Assembly (NCBI GenBank): GCA_036375715.1
Contig: DASVBS010000034.1
Coordinates: forward strand, 62,001 to 126,000
Length of the DNA stretch: 64,000 nucleotides
Reading direction: 5' to 3'
Source: Longimicrobiaceae bacterium
GTDB taxonomy: Bacteria > Gemmatimonadota > Gemmatimonadetes > Longimicrobiales > Longimicrobiaceae
Part shown: positions 35,153-44,037 of the stretch, piece by piece
Layout of the letters: every line of letters starts with the position of its first letter
Position numbering within the stretch: position 1 is the stretch's first letter
The notes under the pieces: model-generated
Told to the model about the DNA's origin: nothing
Databases searched by the model: none
What the model saw: only the letters and a program-made list of their open reading frames with translations
Made by a program: the position numbers and the translations under genes

Positions 35153-35800
35153 ATGCAAGATGCGCTCGAACGGCTGAGGCAGTTGCGACTCGCACCGGTG
35201 ATCGTCATCGACGATCCCGCCGACGCCGAACCGCTCGCTGAAGCCCTGGTGGCCGGTGGCCTCCCCTGCGCGGAAGTGACCTTCCGGACCGCCGCGGCGG
35301 CGGAGGCGATCCGCCGTATGACGAAGGCGCAGCCGGAGATGCTGGTGGGGGCGGGCACCGTTCTCACCACCGAGCAGGCCGCCCAGGCGCGGGAGGCAGG
35401 AGCGCAGTTCATCGTGAGCCCGGGGTTCAACCCGGTCGTCGTGGATTACTGCCTCGAGCGGGGGATTCCCATCTTCCCGGGGGTCTGCACGCCGACCGAG
35501 ATCGAGGCGGGGCTGCAGCGTGGCCTCAAGGTCCTCAAGTTCTTCCCTGCGGAGCCGGCGGGAGGGCTGTCGTACCTGAAGGCGATCTCGGCTCCCTATT
35601 CGATGGTGGAGTTCATCCCCACGGGTGGGATCAACGCGGAGAAGCTGCCCGCGTACCTTTCCTTCCGCAGCGTGGTGGCCTGCGGAGGGTCCTGGATGGC
35701 ACCGAGCGACTGGATCCGCGCGGGACAGTTCGACAGGATCCGCGAGGAGACCGCGAAGGCCGTTGAAGCAATCAGACAGACGACCGGGGAAAGAACATGA
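35153..35800 (+). CDS. eda: 2-dehydro-3-deoxyphosphogluconate aldolase (copy 2, in hexuronate cluster)
   Basis: 215 residues. The Schiff-base Lys129 is in KVLKFFPAE and the catalytic Glu41 in [21 protein letters not shown] and FIPTGGIN complete the barrel. It cleaves KDPG to pyruvate and glyceraldehyde 3-phosphate, the last step of hexuronate breakdown. The ATGA overlap with kdgK means the kinase that makes its substrate is translated from the same coupled message. It is clearly a paralogue of, not a recent duplicate of, the aldolase at 15018: the motifs differ (KFFPAE versus KLFPAD). Confidence 0.94.
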   Translation: MQDALERLRQLRLAPVIVIDDPADAEPLAEALVAGGLPCAEVTFRTAAAAEAIRRMTKAQPEMLVGAGTVLTTEQAAQAREAGAQFIVSPGFNPVVVDYCLERGIPIFPGVCTPTEIEAGLQRGLKVLKFFPAEPAGGLSYLKAISAPYSMVEFIPTGGINAEKLPAYLSFRSVVACGGSWMAPSDWIRAGQFDRIREETAKAVEAIRQTTGERT

Positions 35801-36825
35801 AGCGTGTGGTGACGTTCGGGGAGATCATGCTGCGGCTGAAATCCCCGGGGCACGAGAGGCTCTTCCAGTCGCCAGTGCTCGAGGCGACCTTCGGTGGGGG
35901 CGAGTGCAACGTGGCGGTCTCGCTCGCCAACTTCGGTGTTCCGGCCTCCTTCGTCACCGCGGTGCCGGACAACAACCTGGGAGACGCGGCGATCGCCGAG
36001 GCACGGCGCTTCGGGGTGGACACCACCTTCATCCGGCGGCAGGGTGAGCGGCTGGGGATCTACTTCCTCGAGACCGGCTCGAACCAGCGACCCTCCAAGG
36101 TGACGTACGACCGGGCGCACTCCTCCATCGCCACCGCCCGCCCGGGGGACTTCGACTGGGACGCAATCCTGGCTGACGCGGGGTGGTTCCACATCACCGG
36201 CATCACGCCCGCGCTGAGCCAGAGCGCGGCGGACCTGGCGCTCGAGGCGGTGCAGCAGGCCCGGGCCAAAGGGATCCCCGTGTCGTGCGATTACAACTAT
36301 CGCAAGAACCTCTGGAAGTACGGCAAGTCGGCTCCCGAGGTCATGCGGGAGCTGGTCAAGCACGTGACCGTGGGGATCGCGAACGAGGAGGACTGCCAGA
36401 AGTCGCTCGGCATCGAGGTCGACGTGGATGTCCAGTCGGGCGAGCTGGAGACGGAGAAGTACCGGCAGATGGCCGAGCGCGTGATGCGCGAGTTTCCCAA
36501 TCTCGAGAAGCAGGCGATCACCCTGCGCGAGAGCCGCAGCGCCGATCGCAACGGCTGGGGGGCTTGCCTGCACAATGGCACCGACTTCCTGGTCAGCCGC
36601 AAGTACGAGATCACCGATATCGTGGACCGAGTGGGCGGCGGCGATTCGTTCGCCGCCGGGCTGATCTACGGTCTGCTGAGCTACGATGACGACCAGCAAG
36701 CGCTCGAGTTCGCGACCGCAGCCTCGTGTCTGAAGCACACGATTCCCGGTGACTTCAACCGTGTCAGCGTGGCCGAGGTGCAGGCCCTGATGAAAGGCGA
36801 TGCCAGCGGCCGCGTCCAGCGATAG
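35797..36825 (+). CDS. kdgK: 2-dehydro-3-deoxygluconate kinase
   Basis: 342 residues, PfkB fold. [24 protein letters not shown] with [18 protein letters not shown] is the KDG-kinase form of the substrate end. [16 protein letters not shown] is typical of this subfamily. The ATP end has [16 protein letters not shown] and [19 protein letters not shown] with the catalytic Asp in GGGDSF. It phosphorylates KDG from UxaA and UxuA to KDPG for Eda. Its ATG lies inside the eda stop (ATGA). Confidence 0.95.
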   Translation: MKRVVTFGEIMLRLKSPGHERLFQSPVLEATFGGGECNVAVSLANFGVPASFVTAVPDNNLGDAAIAEARRFGVDTTFIRRQGERLGIYFLETGSNQRPSKVTYDRAHSSIATARPGDFDWDAILADAGWFHITGITPALSQSAADLALEAVQQARAKGIPVSCDYNYRKNLWKYGKSAPEVMRELVKHVTVGIANEEDCQKSLGIEVDVDVQSGELETEKYRQMAERVMREFPNLEKQAITLRESRSADRNGWGACLHNGTDFLVSRKYEITDIVDRVGGGDSFAAGLIYGLLSYDDDQQALEFATAASCLKHTIPGDFNRVSVAEVQALMKGDASGRVQR

Positions 36826-36836
36826 ACGACATTCCG

Positions 36837-36869
36837 CGCAGCGGGCGACCTCCGCGATCGCCCGCTGCG
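36837..36869 (+). promoter_or_regulatory. intercistronic hairpin between kdgK and the transporter gene
   Basis: Perfect twelve-base arms CGCAGCGGGCGA and TCGCCCGCTGCG with a nine-base loop, 40 bases before the transporter start. No T run follows. It may set the relative level of transporter and enzyme messages. Confidence 0.5.
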
Positions 36870-36909
36870 ATTCCCGTACGCCCCCCTTCCACGCGGCAAA
36901 GGAGTTTGA

Positions 36910-38289
36910 ATGGATTCGAAAGAGAGAAACCCGGGCACGGAGTCGGTCGAGCTCGATGCGGCCAATGCCGGGAGCGCCGGGGCATCCGCAATCGCGCAAG
37001 CCGCCGAAGGCGTTCCGGGAGCGATCAAGGGGAAGCGCACCGGTTATCGGTGGGTAATCTGCGGTATGATCTTCCTGGCGACGACGATCAACTACATCGA
37101 TCGCCAGGTGATCAGCATCCTGGCTCCCTACCTCACCGACCTGTTCAACTGGTCGGAGGTGGATTACGCCACGATCGTACAGGCGTTCAGCATCTCATAC
37201 GGCTTCGGCTACCTGTTGATGGGTCGCCTGAGCGATATCATCGGCGTGAAGCGGGGCTACTCTCTCTTCATCGGCGGGTGGAGCCTCGCCGCGATGGCGC
37301 ACGCGGTGGCGCGCACGGTGCCGGGCTTCGCCTTTGCGCGCGGCCTGCTCGGCATCAGTGAGGGCGGAAACTTCCCGGTCGCCATCAAGGCGGTCGCCGA
37401 GTGGTTCCCCAAGAACGAGCGGGCGTTCGCGACCGGGATCTTCAATGCGGGCACGAACGTCGGGGCGATGCTGGCGCCCGTGCTGGTCCCGATGATCACC
37501 CTCACGCTCGGATGGCAGTGGGCCTTCATCCTGACCGGCCTGCTCGGCTTCGTCTGGATCATCGCCTGGTGGGCGATCTACCGCTCTCCGGAGGATCACC
37601 CGAGGGTGTCAGCCGCGGAGCTGGCGTACATCCGGAGCGATCCGCCCGAGCCCACGCATAAGGTGGGCTGGGGGAAGCTGCTCACCTACAAGCAGACCTG
37701 GGCGTTCGTGGGGGCGAAGTTCTTCACCGACCCGATCTGGTGGTTCTATCTGTTCTGGATGCCGAAATTCCTCGATACGAACTTCGGCCTCTCCCTGAGC
37801 GAGTTGGTCTGGCCGCTGCTGACGATCTACGTCGTGGCCGACGTCGGGTCAGTGGCGGGTGGATACGTTTCCGGCGCGCTCATGAACCGCGGTTGGTCGG
37901 TGAACATGGGGCGTAAGATCGCGATGCTGATTCCCGCCCTGTTGATCGTCTTCACCGTCTTCGCCCCGCTGGCAACCACCATGTGGATGGCGGTCGCGTT
38001 CGTGAGCATGGCGGCCGCCTCGCACCAGTGGTGGTCGGCCAACCTGTTCACGACCGCCAGCGACATGTTCCCGCGGTGGGCCACCGCTTCGGTGGTGGGG
38101 CTCGGCGGGTTCGCCGGATCGATGGGAGGGTTCCTCTTCCAGTGGCTCACCGGGCAGATCCTGGAGGCCACGGACAGCAACTACACCGTCATCTTCATCA
38201 TCTGCGGCCTGGCCTACGTCACTGCGCTGGGGATCTTCCACATCATCGTGCCGAACCTGGAGCCGGCGAAGATCGAGAAGCCGGCCTGA
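36910..38289 (+). CDS. exuT: hexuronate MFS transporter, ExuT-like
   Basis: 459 residues with ~12 membrane segments after a ~45-residue polar N-terminal extension. MIFLATTINYIDRQVISILAPYL and GRLSDIIGVKRGY (the MFS motif A loop) mark the anion:cation symporter branch that includes ExuT. RGLLGISEGGNFPVAIKAVAEWFPKNERAFATGIFNAGTNVGAMLAP is highly characteristic of hexuronate carriers. It should import galacturonate and glucuronate by proton symport. It ends the hexuronate gene run and is followed by a strong hairpin. Confidence 0.92.
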   Translation: MDSKERNPGTESVELDAANAGSAGASAIAQAAEGVPGAIKGKRTGYRWVICGMIFLATTINYIDRQVISILAPYLTDLFNWSEVDYATIVQAFSISYGFGYLLMGRLSDIIGVKRGYSLFIGGWSLAAMAHAVARTVPGFAFARGLLGISEGGNFPVAIKAVAEWFPKNERAFATGIFNAGTNVGAMLAPVLVPMITLTLGWQWAFILTGLLGFVWIIAWWAIYRSPEDHPRVSAAELAYIRSDPPEPTHKVGWGKLLTYKQTWAFVGAKFFTDPIWWFYLFWMPKFLDTNFGLSLSELVWPLLTIYVVADVGSVAGGYVSGALMNRGWSVNMGRKIAMLIPALLIVFTVFAPLATTMWMAVAFVSMAAASHQWWSANLFTTASDMFPRWATASVVGLGGFAGSMGGFLFQWLTGQILEATDSNYTVIFIICGLAYVTALGIFHIIVPNLEPAKIEKPA

Positions 38290-38357
38290 GCACCGGCCTG
38301 AGCACCTGGCGTGGAGGAGACTCCGCATCCTGGGTCATAATCCTCTGGCCTACGACA

Positions 38358-38387
38358 GAACCCCCGGGGTTGGGGCCCCGGGGGTTC
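38358..38387 (+). terminator. terminator hairpin after the hexuronate genes
   Basis: Perfect twelve-base arms GAACCCCCGGGG and CCCCGGGGGTTC with loop TTGGGG, 68 bases past the transporter stop. Only a weak T-rich tail (GTTGT) follows. It separates this operon from the convergent six-gene operon ending at 38536. Confidence 0.65.
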
Positions 38388-38535
38388 GTTGTAGCTCCCT
38401 GCCAGCGGATTACCCCCGGCCGTTGCATCAGCAATCGGCGTCAGCCCCCGGCCGACGTATCGACCCCCCGCTATCGCACCGACTCCCAGCCGTCGCTTCA
38501 GCTCCCAGCCATGACTCCAGCTCGCGGCCAACCCA

Positions 38536-39372
38536 TCAACCAGCTGCCGACGCAGCCGCCTGCAATCGCTCGAATGCGACCTGCGCCGCGGCGGGTGCCG
38601 CGTGGCTGTGCCGGGAGAGCTCCACCGAAGCGACTCCCTGGTAATTCACTTCGCGCAACGCTTCCAGGATCGCCCGAAAATCCAGCTCGCCCTCGCCGAT
38701 CTGGAGATGGTCGTGGATCCGCCCGCGCATATCGTCGAGGTGCACGTTGCGCAGGTCGTCAGCGTAGCGGCGGATCGCCTCCCCGGGGCCGTAGTCCTCG
38801 GTGCAGCGCACGTGACCGACGTCCAGTGTGAGGCCCAGGGCGGGATGGGAGACGGCGTCGCGCAGCCGCTCCCAACCCTCCATCGACTCGACGAACATAC
38901 CCGGCTCCGGCTCGAACGCGACACCCACCCCCAGGGTTGCAGCACGCTCACAGAGCTCGTGAACCGCGGGAACGAGCCGCCCCCAGCCCTCCTCCTCGGT
39001 TACTCCCGCCGGTAACCCGCCGGACCAGATCGAGAGCTGAGGCGCGCCGATCTCCGCTGCGATCTCCAGGCAGCGGCCCAGCATCTCGAACCGCTGACGG
39101 CGCTCGCCGGGATCCGCCTCCAGCAGCGTAGGCCGGTGCTTGCGGCGAGGGTCCAGAACGAACCTGGCCCCGGCCTCGACGACGGGGGCCAGGTTCAGTT
39201 CCTCCAGGCGCCGCCGCAGGCGGCGCATATCGGCAGTGGTGGACGAGAAGGGCGGGAGGTGGTGGACATCGGGAGTGAGCGCGACCGCCTGGTAGCCGAT
39301 CGCGGCCAGGATCTCCAGCGCATCGTCCAGCCGGTGATGAGCGAACCCGTTGGTGTTGTAGCCGAGACGCAT
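38536..39372 (-). CDS. TIM-barrel sugar isomerase/epimerase-like protein (EboE-like)
   Basis: 278 residues of the AP-endonuclease-2/xylose-isomerase-like barrel. Metal ligands are visible as Glu in VAFEPEPG, Asp/His in LTLDVGHVRC, His in NVHLDDMRGRIHDH and Glu in ASVELSRHSH. MRLGYNTNGFAHHRLDDALEILAAIGYQAV is the barrel start. It is the last gene of a six-gene minus-strand operon, two bases after inositol-3-phosphate synthase. By position and fold it corresponds to EboE of ebo clusters, whose reaction is unknown. An isomerase or epimerase acting on a cyclitol or sugar is the likely activity. Confidence 0.82.
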   Translation of the reverse strand: MRLGYNTNGFAHHRLDDALEILAAIGYQAVALTPDVHHLPPFSSTTADMRRLRRRLEELNLAPVVEAGARFVLDPRRKHRPTLLEADPGERRQRFEMLGRCLEIAAEIGAPQLSIWSGGLPAGVTEEEGWGRLVPAVHELCERAATLGVGVAFEPEPGMFVESMEGWERLRDAVSHPALGLTLDVGHVRCTEDYGPGEAIRRYADDLRNVHLDDMRGRIHDHLQIGEGELDFRAILEALREVNYQGVASVELSRHSHAAPAAAQVAFERLQAAASAAG

Positions 39373-39374
39373 GC

Positions 39375-40592
39375 TCAGGAGCCGCCCCCGGCGGCCCGCA
39401 GCGTTCCTCGCCTACCCCCGGTATCCTTCGCCGCCCACTCGAGAAGCGCATCGTACTGCCGGTGCAGATTCATCTCTTCGGTTCCCTCGGGTGTCTTGAA
39501 GAAGGCCGCGAGCGCCGCAATCTGACCCGCTTCTCCCCGGTGCTTGGCCACCGTAATCAGCCTGGCGAGGTCCAGCACCAGAGGCGCCGCCAGGACTGCG
39601 TCGGTGCCTTCCCAGGTGAACTGCATCCGCATCCGGTGACCGCCCCAGCCGCGGAACTGGATGAAGTCCCAGGCAACCTTGTGGTCGGCCAGGGGAGGGA
39701 AGTAGTCGATCCGTACGTCACCAGCCGGACTGTAACCGAGGCACCGCTCCAGGACTCCCTGCTTGGACGCCACCTTGCTCGCCGCGTTCTCGGCGTAGGA
39801 GAGGACCTGACCGTCGGTGTTTCCGAGGATGTTCGTGCCGTACCAGCCCTCCACCTTCAGGCCGCGGATGGCGAACATGGGAGCCAGGGTGGTCTTCACC
39901 AGTGTCTCGCCGGTCTTGCCATCGCGCCCGGCCACGGGGAGGCCGCGAGTCTGGGCCATCTCCACCAGGGCGGGCAGGCTGGCACCGGTGGAAGGAGTGA
40001 AGTTGACGTACGGCATCCCCAGCGAGAGCGCCGCGTAGGCATAGAGGGTGGAGGCCGGGATGCGCGGGTCGTCCTCCTCGATCCCGCGCTCGAAGCGGGC
40101 CAGCGACCATTCGAAGAGGGAGGGATCGCAGAGCGGCTCTGTGGAGGCGACGTTCACCACCACGGTCTGCTCGCCGTCGGCGAAGCGCTCGAGATCGGCG
40201 GTCACCCGTGCGATGGCATCGCGCGCTGATTCCTGGAACAGCTCGAGCGATTCGGCGCCACCGAGAGCTTCCACGGCAGCACCGGCGCGACGCAGGATTC
40301 CCACGGTGAGGGGCGCCTGCCGCAGGACGGGAAGCACCCCCTCCAGTACCGAGGGCGCAAAGACCGCGCGCGTGGAAGCGCTATCGGCGGCCGCCTCCGC
40401 CACCGTCCCCGCCCGGATGTCGCAGCCGCCGAAGGCGATCTCCTCGACCGGCGGCAACCCGGGAAGCGTATCGAAGGGGGGCCGCGTAGTGATCACTCCC
40501 TCGAGCGGCAGGAGTTCCTTCTGCGCAGCAACGGTACCGACGGCCGTGGCGGTCGCGATGGTGCCACGGGCGCCGATCATCCAGATCTTCAA
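39375..40592 (-). CDS. inositol-3-phosphate synthase family protein
   Basis: 405 residues. The NAD-binding start IWMIGARGTIATATAVG, the central YVNFTPSTGASLPAL and the block GRDGKTGETLVKTTLAPMFAIRGLKVEGWYGTNILGN (here read in parts) define the myo-inositol-1-phosphate synthase family. VRIDYFPPLADHKVAWDFIQF is the lid region. The family turns glucose 6-phosphate into inositol 3-phosphate by an NAD-dependent oxidation, aldol closure and reduction. In ebo clusters this position is held by a dehydroquinate-synthase-type sugar-phosphate cyclase, so this is a different cyclitol-forming enzyme in the same slot. It sits between a UbiA prenyltransferase and a TIM-barrel gene. Confidence 0.88.
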   Translation of the reverse strand: MKIWMIGARGTIATATAVGTVAAQKELLPLEGVITTRPPFDTLPGLPPVEEIAFGGCDIRAGTVAEAAADSASTRAVFAPSVLEGVLPVLRQAPLTVGILRRAGAAVEALGGAESLELFQESARDAIARVTADLERFADGEQTVVVNVASTEPLCDPSLFEWSLARFERGIEEDDPRIPASTLYAYAALSLGMPYVNFTPSTGASLPALVEMAQTRGLPVAGRDGKTGETLVKTTLAPMFAIRGLKVEGWYGTNILGNTDGQVLSYAENAASKVASKQGVLERCLGYSPAGDVRIDYFPPLADHKVAWDFIQFRGWGGHRMRMQFTWEGTDAVLAAPLVLDLARLITVAKHRGEAGQIAALAAFFKTPEGTEEMNLHRQYDALLEWAAKDTGGRRGTLRAAGGGS

Positions 40593-40644
40593 AGTCTGTC
40601 TCCAATCGAAAAGGTAGGCCCGCGCCTGCCCGTTCCCGCTCCGA

Positions 40645-41505
40645 TCAGCTGATGGGGATCAGCTTCCGCCCCCAGCGAACGAGCGCGAGTAGCGGCGGGA
40701 AGATGAGCGCGCTTCGGCCAGGAGAACGCGGCGCGGCCAGCGCGGCGTCCAGCGCGGGAATGGCGCGGATCATGGACCCGACTGCAGGGCCGACGGCGGC
40801 CGGGCCTGGCTCGGCGACGGCGCGGCGCACGGCCCCTCCCGCCAGTGCCGCAGCGGCGATCGTCCAGGGAAGCGCACGGCGCCCGCCGCGCACGGCCGCA
40901 GCTGCCAGCGCGGCGCCACCGACTACGACACCCGGGAGCGGCGTCCTGTTCCCGGTTTCCTCCGTTTCACCGCGCGCGAGTACGGTCAGGCCCGCCACGT
41001 AGCCTCCCAGGATCGCCGCAGCTCCGAGCCCTCTTCGCAGGCCGCCGCCCCGCGCGGCCGCTTCCGCGCCGGTGAGCAGGGAAAGGGCGCGACACGCCCC
41101 CATCGCCGCTGGCCCAAGCGTCGTCCGTTTGAGCGCGAAGTTGTAGGCGAGCACGGACGCCGCCAGCGCGGGTCCGGTGCGGCGCGCGCCGGCGCTGCGA
41201 GCGAGCATCAATCCCAGCCCCAGCAGCCCGGCGCCGAGCGCGGCCGCCTGACCTACCCCGACGGCACCGGAAGGGATGGGCCGCTCGGGACGCTCGCGCG
41301 CATCCTCCTCCCGATCGGCAACGTCGTTCAACGCCATGCCGGCCAGATAGGTGGAGGCGGAGGCCAGCACCACCCCCGCCGCACGGCCCACGCTCAGCCG
41401 ACCGCTGGCGACCAACATGCCCGTGAGCGGATCGCCCACCGCGGAAAAGACCGCCGGAGCCCGCACCAGTCGCAGGTACGGGAGAAGGCGCTCAGAGATC
41501 TTCAT
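40645..41505 (-). CDS. UbiA-family prenyltransferase (EboC-like)
   Basis: 286 residues, mostly hydrophobic with about eight membrane helices. The first Asp-rich motif is N60-D61-x-x-D64-x-x-x-D68 in LNDVADREEDARERPERPIPSG, and YNFALKRTTLGPAAMGACRALS is the second conserved region with a reduced Asp motif, as is usual in the SCO1461/EboC branch. Such enzymes transfer a prenyl chain to an acceptor at the membrane. The next gene in the operon makes an inositol phosphate, so a prenylated cyclitol product is possible (inference). The start lies eight bases after the phosphatase-like gene. Confidence 0.87.
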   Translation of the reverse strand: MKISERLLPYLRLVRAPAVFSAVGDPLTGMLVASGRLSVGRAAGVVLASASTYLAGMALNDVADREEDARERPERPIPSGAVGVGQAAALGAGLLGLGLMLARSAGARRTGPALAASVLAYNFALKRTTLGPAAMGACRALSLLTGAEAAARGGGLRRGLGAAAILGGYVAGLTVLARGETEETGNRTPLPGVVVGGAALAAAAVRGGRRALPWTIAAAALAGGAVRRAVAEPGPAAVGPAVGSMIRAIPALDAALAAPRSPGRSALIFPPLLALVRWGRKLIPIS

Positions 41506-41513
41506 CGTCGTGG

Positions 41514-42896
41514 TCAGGGAGAATCGGTGAAGACGTGGCGCAGGATGATTTCCCGCACCGTGGTCGCCTCCACCGGTCCATCTGGAAGCAGCTCGGGTGC
41601 GTTCGACATGATCAGGGGACCGACCTGTGGATCGTCGACCGGTCGTCCGTGCGAGCCCTTCACCAGGGAGGCATCGAGCGGCACCACCTCCAGCAGGTAG
41701 CGGAAGCCGAGCGCCTTCTTCGCCAGCGTCAGCCCTACTTTCAGCGGCAGGGCGCGGATCTCGGGATCGGTGAACAACTCGACCGGGTCGTAACCAGGCT
41801 TCCTGTGGATGTCTACGGTGCGCGCATAGTCAGGCGCGCGATCGTCATCGAGCCAGAAGTAGTAGCTGAACCACCGATCGGGACGGGAGATGGCCACCAG
41901 CTCTCCCGAGCGCGGGTGATCGAGCCCTCGCTCGGCTTTCCCGGCGTCGTCGAGGACTACCTCGATCCCCTCCTGCGCTTCGAGCAGGGCCTTGACCTCA
42001 GCGACGCGCTCCGGCCGCCGCACGTACACGTGCGCGATCTGGTGATCCGCCACCGCAAAGGCCTCGGACGCACCCGCGTCCAGCTTTTCGCTGCCCAGCT
42101 CCTCCCGCACACGGATCAGCCCGGCGCGGCGGAGCACCCGGTTGATGTGCACGGCGCCGCGCACCGGGGTGATTCCGTACTCGGATAGGACCACCACGTG
42201 GGCCCCGTCCCGCTCGAAATGCTCGATCAGTTCACCGCAGACGCCATCGATCTGGCGGAGATCGCGCACGATGGCCGGGTCTTCCGGGCCTATCCGCTGC
42301 AGGTTGTAGTCGAGGTGCGGGAGATAGACGAGGGTGAGGGTCGGCCGCCTGGTGTCGTATACGTACCGGCTGGCATCCGCCACCCACTGGGTCGAGCGGA
42401 TGTCGGCGTTGGGCCCCCAGAAGTGAAAGAGGGGGAAGATCCCGAACTTCTCGGTCAGCTCCGCCCGCAGCTCGGGTGGCTCTGTGTAGACGTCCGGTAG
42501 CTTGCGACCGTCGGCGGGGTACATCGGGCGGGGCGTCGCGGAGAACTCGACGTCCGCGTACATGTTGTACCACCAGAACATCTGGGCGCAGGTGAAGTGT
42601 GGATCCCTGCGCCGCGCCTCGTGCCACAGCTTCTCGCCCTGCACCAGGTGGTTGCTCTGGCGCCACAGCCAGACTTCCGCCAGGTCGCGGAAATACCACC
42701 CGTTGGCGACCACTCCGTGATCCCGCGGGAGCGCGCCGGTAGTGAAGGTCGCGTGCGCTGTCGTGGTGACTGCCGGAAGTACTTCGCGGAGGGCGCGAAC
42801 CGCCCCCCGCGATGCGAAAGCCTGCAGATTGGGTGTGTGTTCTCCGAGCAGTGCCGGCGTCAGCCCAACAACGTCGAGGACGACCGTCCTGCGCAT
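41514..42896 (-). CDS. alkaline phosphatase-fold phosphodiesterase/phosphatase (EboF-like)
   Basis: 460 residues from the ATG at 42896, which overlaps the TatD-gene stop (TGATG). TVVLDVVGLTPALLGEHTPNLQAF is the first metal site; PAVTTTAHATFTTGALPRDHGVVANGW carries the Thr nucleophile. LTLVYLPHLDYNLQRIGPED and VVVLSEYGITPV provide more metal ligands, with Glu in place of the usual Asp-His in the second, a feature of this branch. There is no signal peptide, so it is cytoplasmic. It probably removes phosphate from, or splits a diester of, an intermediate of the operon's pathway. Confidence 0.87.
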   Translation of the reverse strand: MRRTVVLDVVGLTPALLGEHTPNLQAFASRGAVRALREVLPAVTTTAHATFTTGALPRDHGVVANGWYFRDLAEVWLWRQSNHLVQGEKLWHEARRRDPHFTCAQMFWWYNMYADVEFSATPRPMYPADGRKLPDVYTEPPELRAELTEKFGIFPLFHFWGPNADIRSTQWVADASRYVYDTRRPTLTLVYLPHLDYNLQRIGPEDPAIVRDLRQIDGVCGELIEHFERDGAHVVVLSEYGITPVRGAVHINRVLRRAGLIRVREELGSEKLDAGASEAFAVADHQIAHVYVRRPERVAEVKALLEAQEGIEVVLDDAGKAERGLDHPRSGELVAISRPDRWFSYYFWLDDDRAPDYARTVDIHRKPGYDPVELFTDPEIRALPLKVGLTLAKKALGFRYLLEVVPLDASLVKGSHGRPVDDPQVGPLIMSNAPELLPDGPVEATTVREIILRHVFTDSP

Positions 42897-43732
42897 CACG
42901 CGTTCGCCACCACCGCCTCCTGACCGCGGGCGGGGAGCCGGAACTTCGGCGACTGCCCCAGGAAGGCCGCCGGGTTGCTGTAGATCACCTGCCGGATCAG
43001 CTCCTCCGAGTGTCCCCGCCGGCGCATCGCCAGAGCGAACTGAGGCACGGCAACCGGCACGCTGGGTCCCCAGTCGCAGGCCGAGGCGACGCAGATGCGC
43101 TCGGGGCCGTGCTCCTCGATGATGTCGATCGCGCGCTCGGGGGAAACCTTCGTCTGCGGATAGAGTGTGAGCCCGGTCCAGAAGCCATTGTCGAGGATCA
43201 TCTCAACGGTGTGCTCCTCGGCGTGATCCACCATGACCCGGCTGGGGTCGAGGTCGGGGAACTCGAGCAGCACGTCGATGGTGGCGCGCGTCCCCTTGTA
43301 CTTGTCCTCGAGGTGCGGGGTGTGGATGTGGATCATCTGGTGTTGCTCGAGGGCGAACGCGACGTGATCGCGGAACGTCTCGATCTCATTGCGCGTCACC
43401 CGATTCATCCCGATCTCGCCGATGCCGAGCACGTTGGGTCGGTCGAGGTACTTGGGGATGCGCCGCAATACCTCCCGCGCGAGCTCCCGGTCCTCTCCCT
43501 CCTTCGGGTTCAGGCAGAGCCAGGTGTAGTGCTGGATGCCGTACTGGGCGGCGCGGGCGGGCTCGAAGGTGGTGAGCTGCCGGAAGTAGTCCTCGAAGCC
43601 GTCTGCCGAGGAGCGATCCCAGCCTGCCCAGAAAGCCGGTTCAGTCACGGCCACGCAACCCGTCAGCGCCATCTGCTGATAGTCGTCGGTGGTCCGCGAG
43701 ACCATGTGGGCGTGCAGGTCGATGTATTCCAT
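42896..43732 (-). CDS. TatD-family metal-dependent hydrolase (EboB-like)
   Basis: 278 residues, amidohydrolase-type TIM barrel. Metal ligands are His7 and His9 (YIDLHAH), Glu in GIGEIGMNR, His in IHIHTPH, His in VMVDHAEEH and Asp in ASACDWG. The ATG overlaps the stop of the preceding small gene by one base (TGATG), and its own stop overlaps the next start, so the block is tightly coupled. The fold matches EboB of ebo clusters. The substrate is unknown; unlike DNase TatD proteins, it is unlikely to act on DNA given this context. Confidence 0.87.
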   Translation of the reverse strand: MEYIDLHAHMVSRTTDDYQQMALTGCVAVTEPAFWAGWDRSSADGFEDYFRQLTTFEPARAAQYGIQHYTWLCLNPKEGEDRELAREVLRRIPKYLDRPNVLGIGEIGMNRVTRNEIETFRDHVAFALEQHQMIHIHTPHLEDKYKGTRATIDVLLEFPDLDPSRVMVDHAEEHTVEMILDNGFWTGLTLYPQTKVSPERAIDIIEEHGPERICVASACDWGPSVPVAVPQFALAMRRRGHSEELIRQVIYSNPAAFLGQSPKFRLPARGQEAVVANA

Positions 43733-44037
43733 CAGGGTTGCTCCTTCCAGCGGTCGTACGCCCCTTTGGCCCCTTTCTGATCGAGCGCGGCGCGGGGCTC
43801 GGTGGTGGGGTCGCTGAAGATCATCTGTATCCGCTTTACCCGCCCGGGTTCATCGGAGCACAGGACCTCGAGCGCTTCCCGGAAGGCCCGCATGCGAAAG
43901 TCAGTGCGGACCGCGGGGTCGCCGCTGCGATCGAGCCGATCGAGGTAGGCGGCCACGTCGAGCAACCGGGTCCGGTTTTCGATGAAGTACTCGTCGATCA
44001 GCCCGGTTCCTGACCTGGGCGATGGGATGGCGGACAC
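43732..44037 (-). CDS. small unassigned protein heading the ebo-like operon
   Basis: 101 residues from a GTG that follows AGGAGG, which fixes the start. It is predicted to be largely helical and soluble ([26 protein letters not shown]), with a conserved-looking tail [23 protein letters not shown]. It has no membrane segment, signal or metal motif. In ebo clusters this place is taken by EboA, a helical protein about twice as long; I see no clear match and do not assign it. The one-base overlap with the TatD gene shows it belongs to the operon. Confidence 0.6.
   Translation of the reverse strand: MSAIPSPRSGTGLIDEYFIENRTRLLDVAAYLDRLDRSGDPAVRTDFRMRAFREALEVLCSDEPGRVKRIQMIFSDPTTEPRAALDQKGAKGAYDRWKEQP

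Noticed and set aside
38358-38387. Certain rho-independent termination at this hairpin
   Set aside because: The stem is strong but the following bases are not a T run, so only a probable terminator is claimed.
43732-44037. Assignment of the small protein as EboA
   Set aside because: It is about half the EboA length and I see no specific shared motif.
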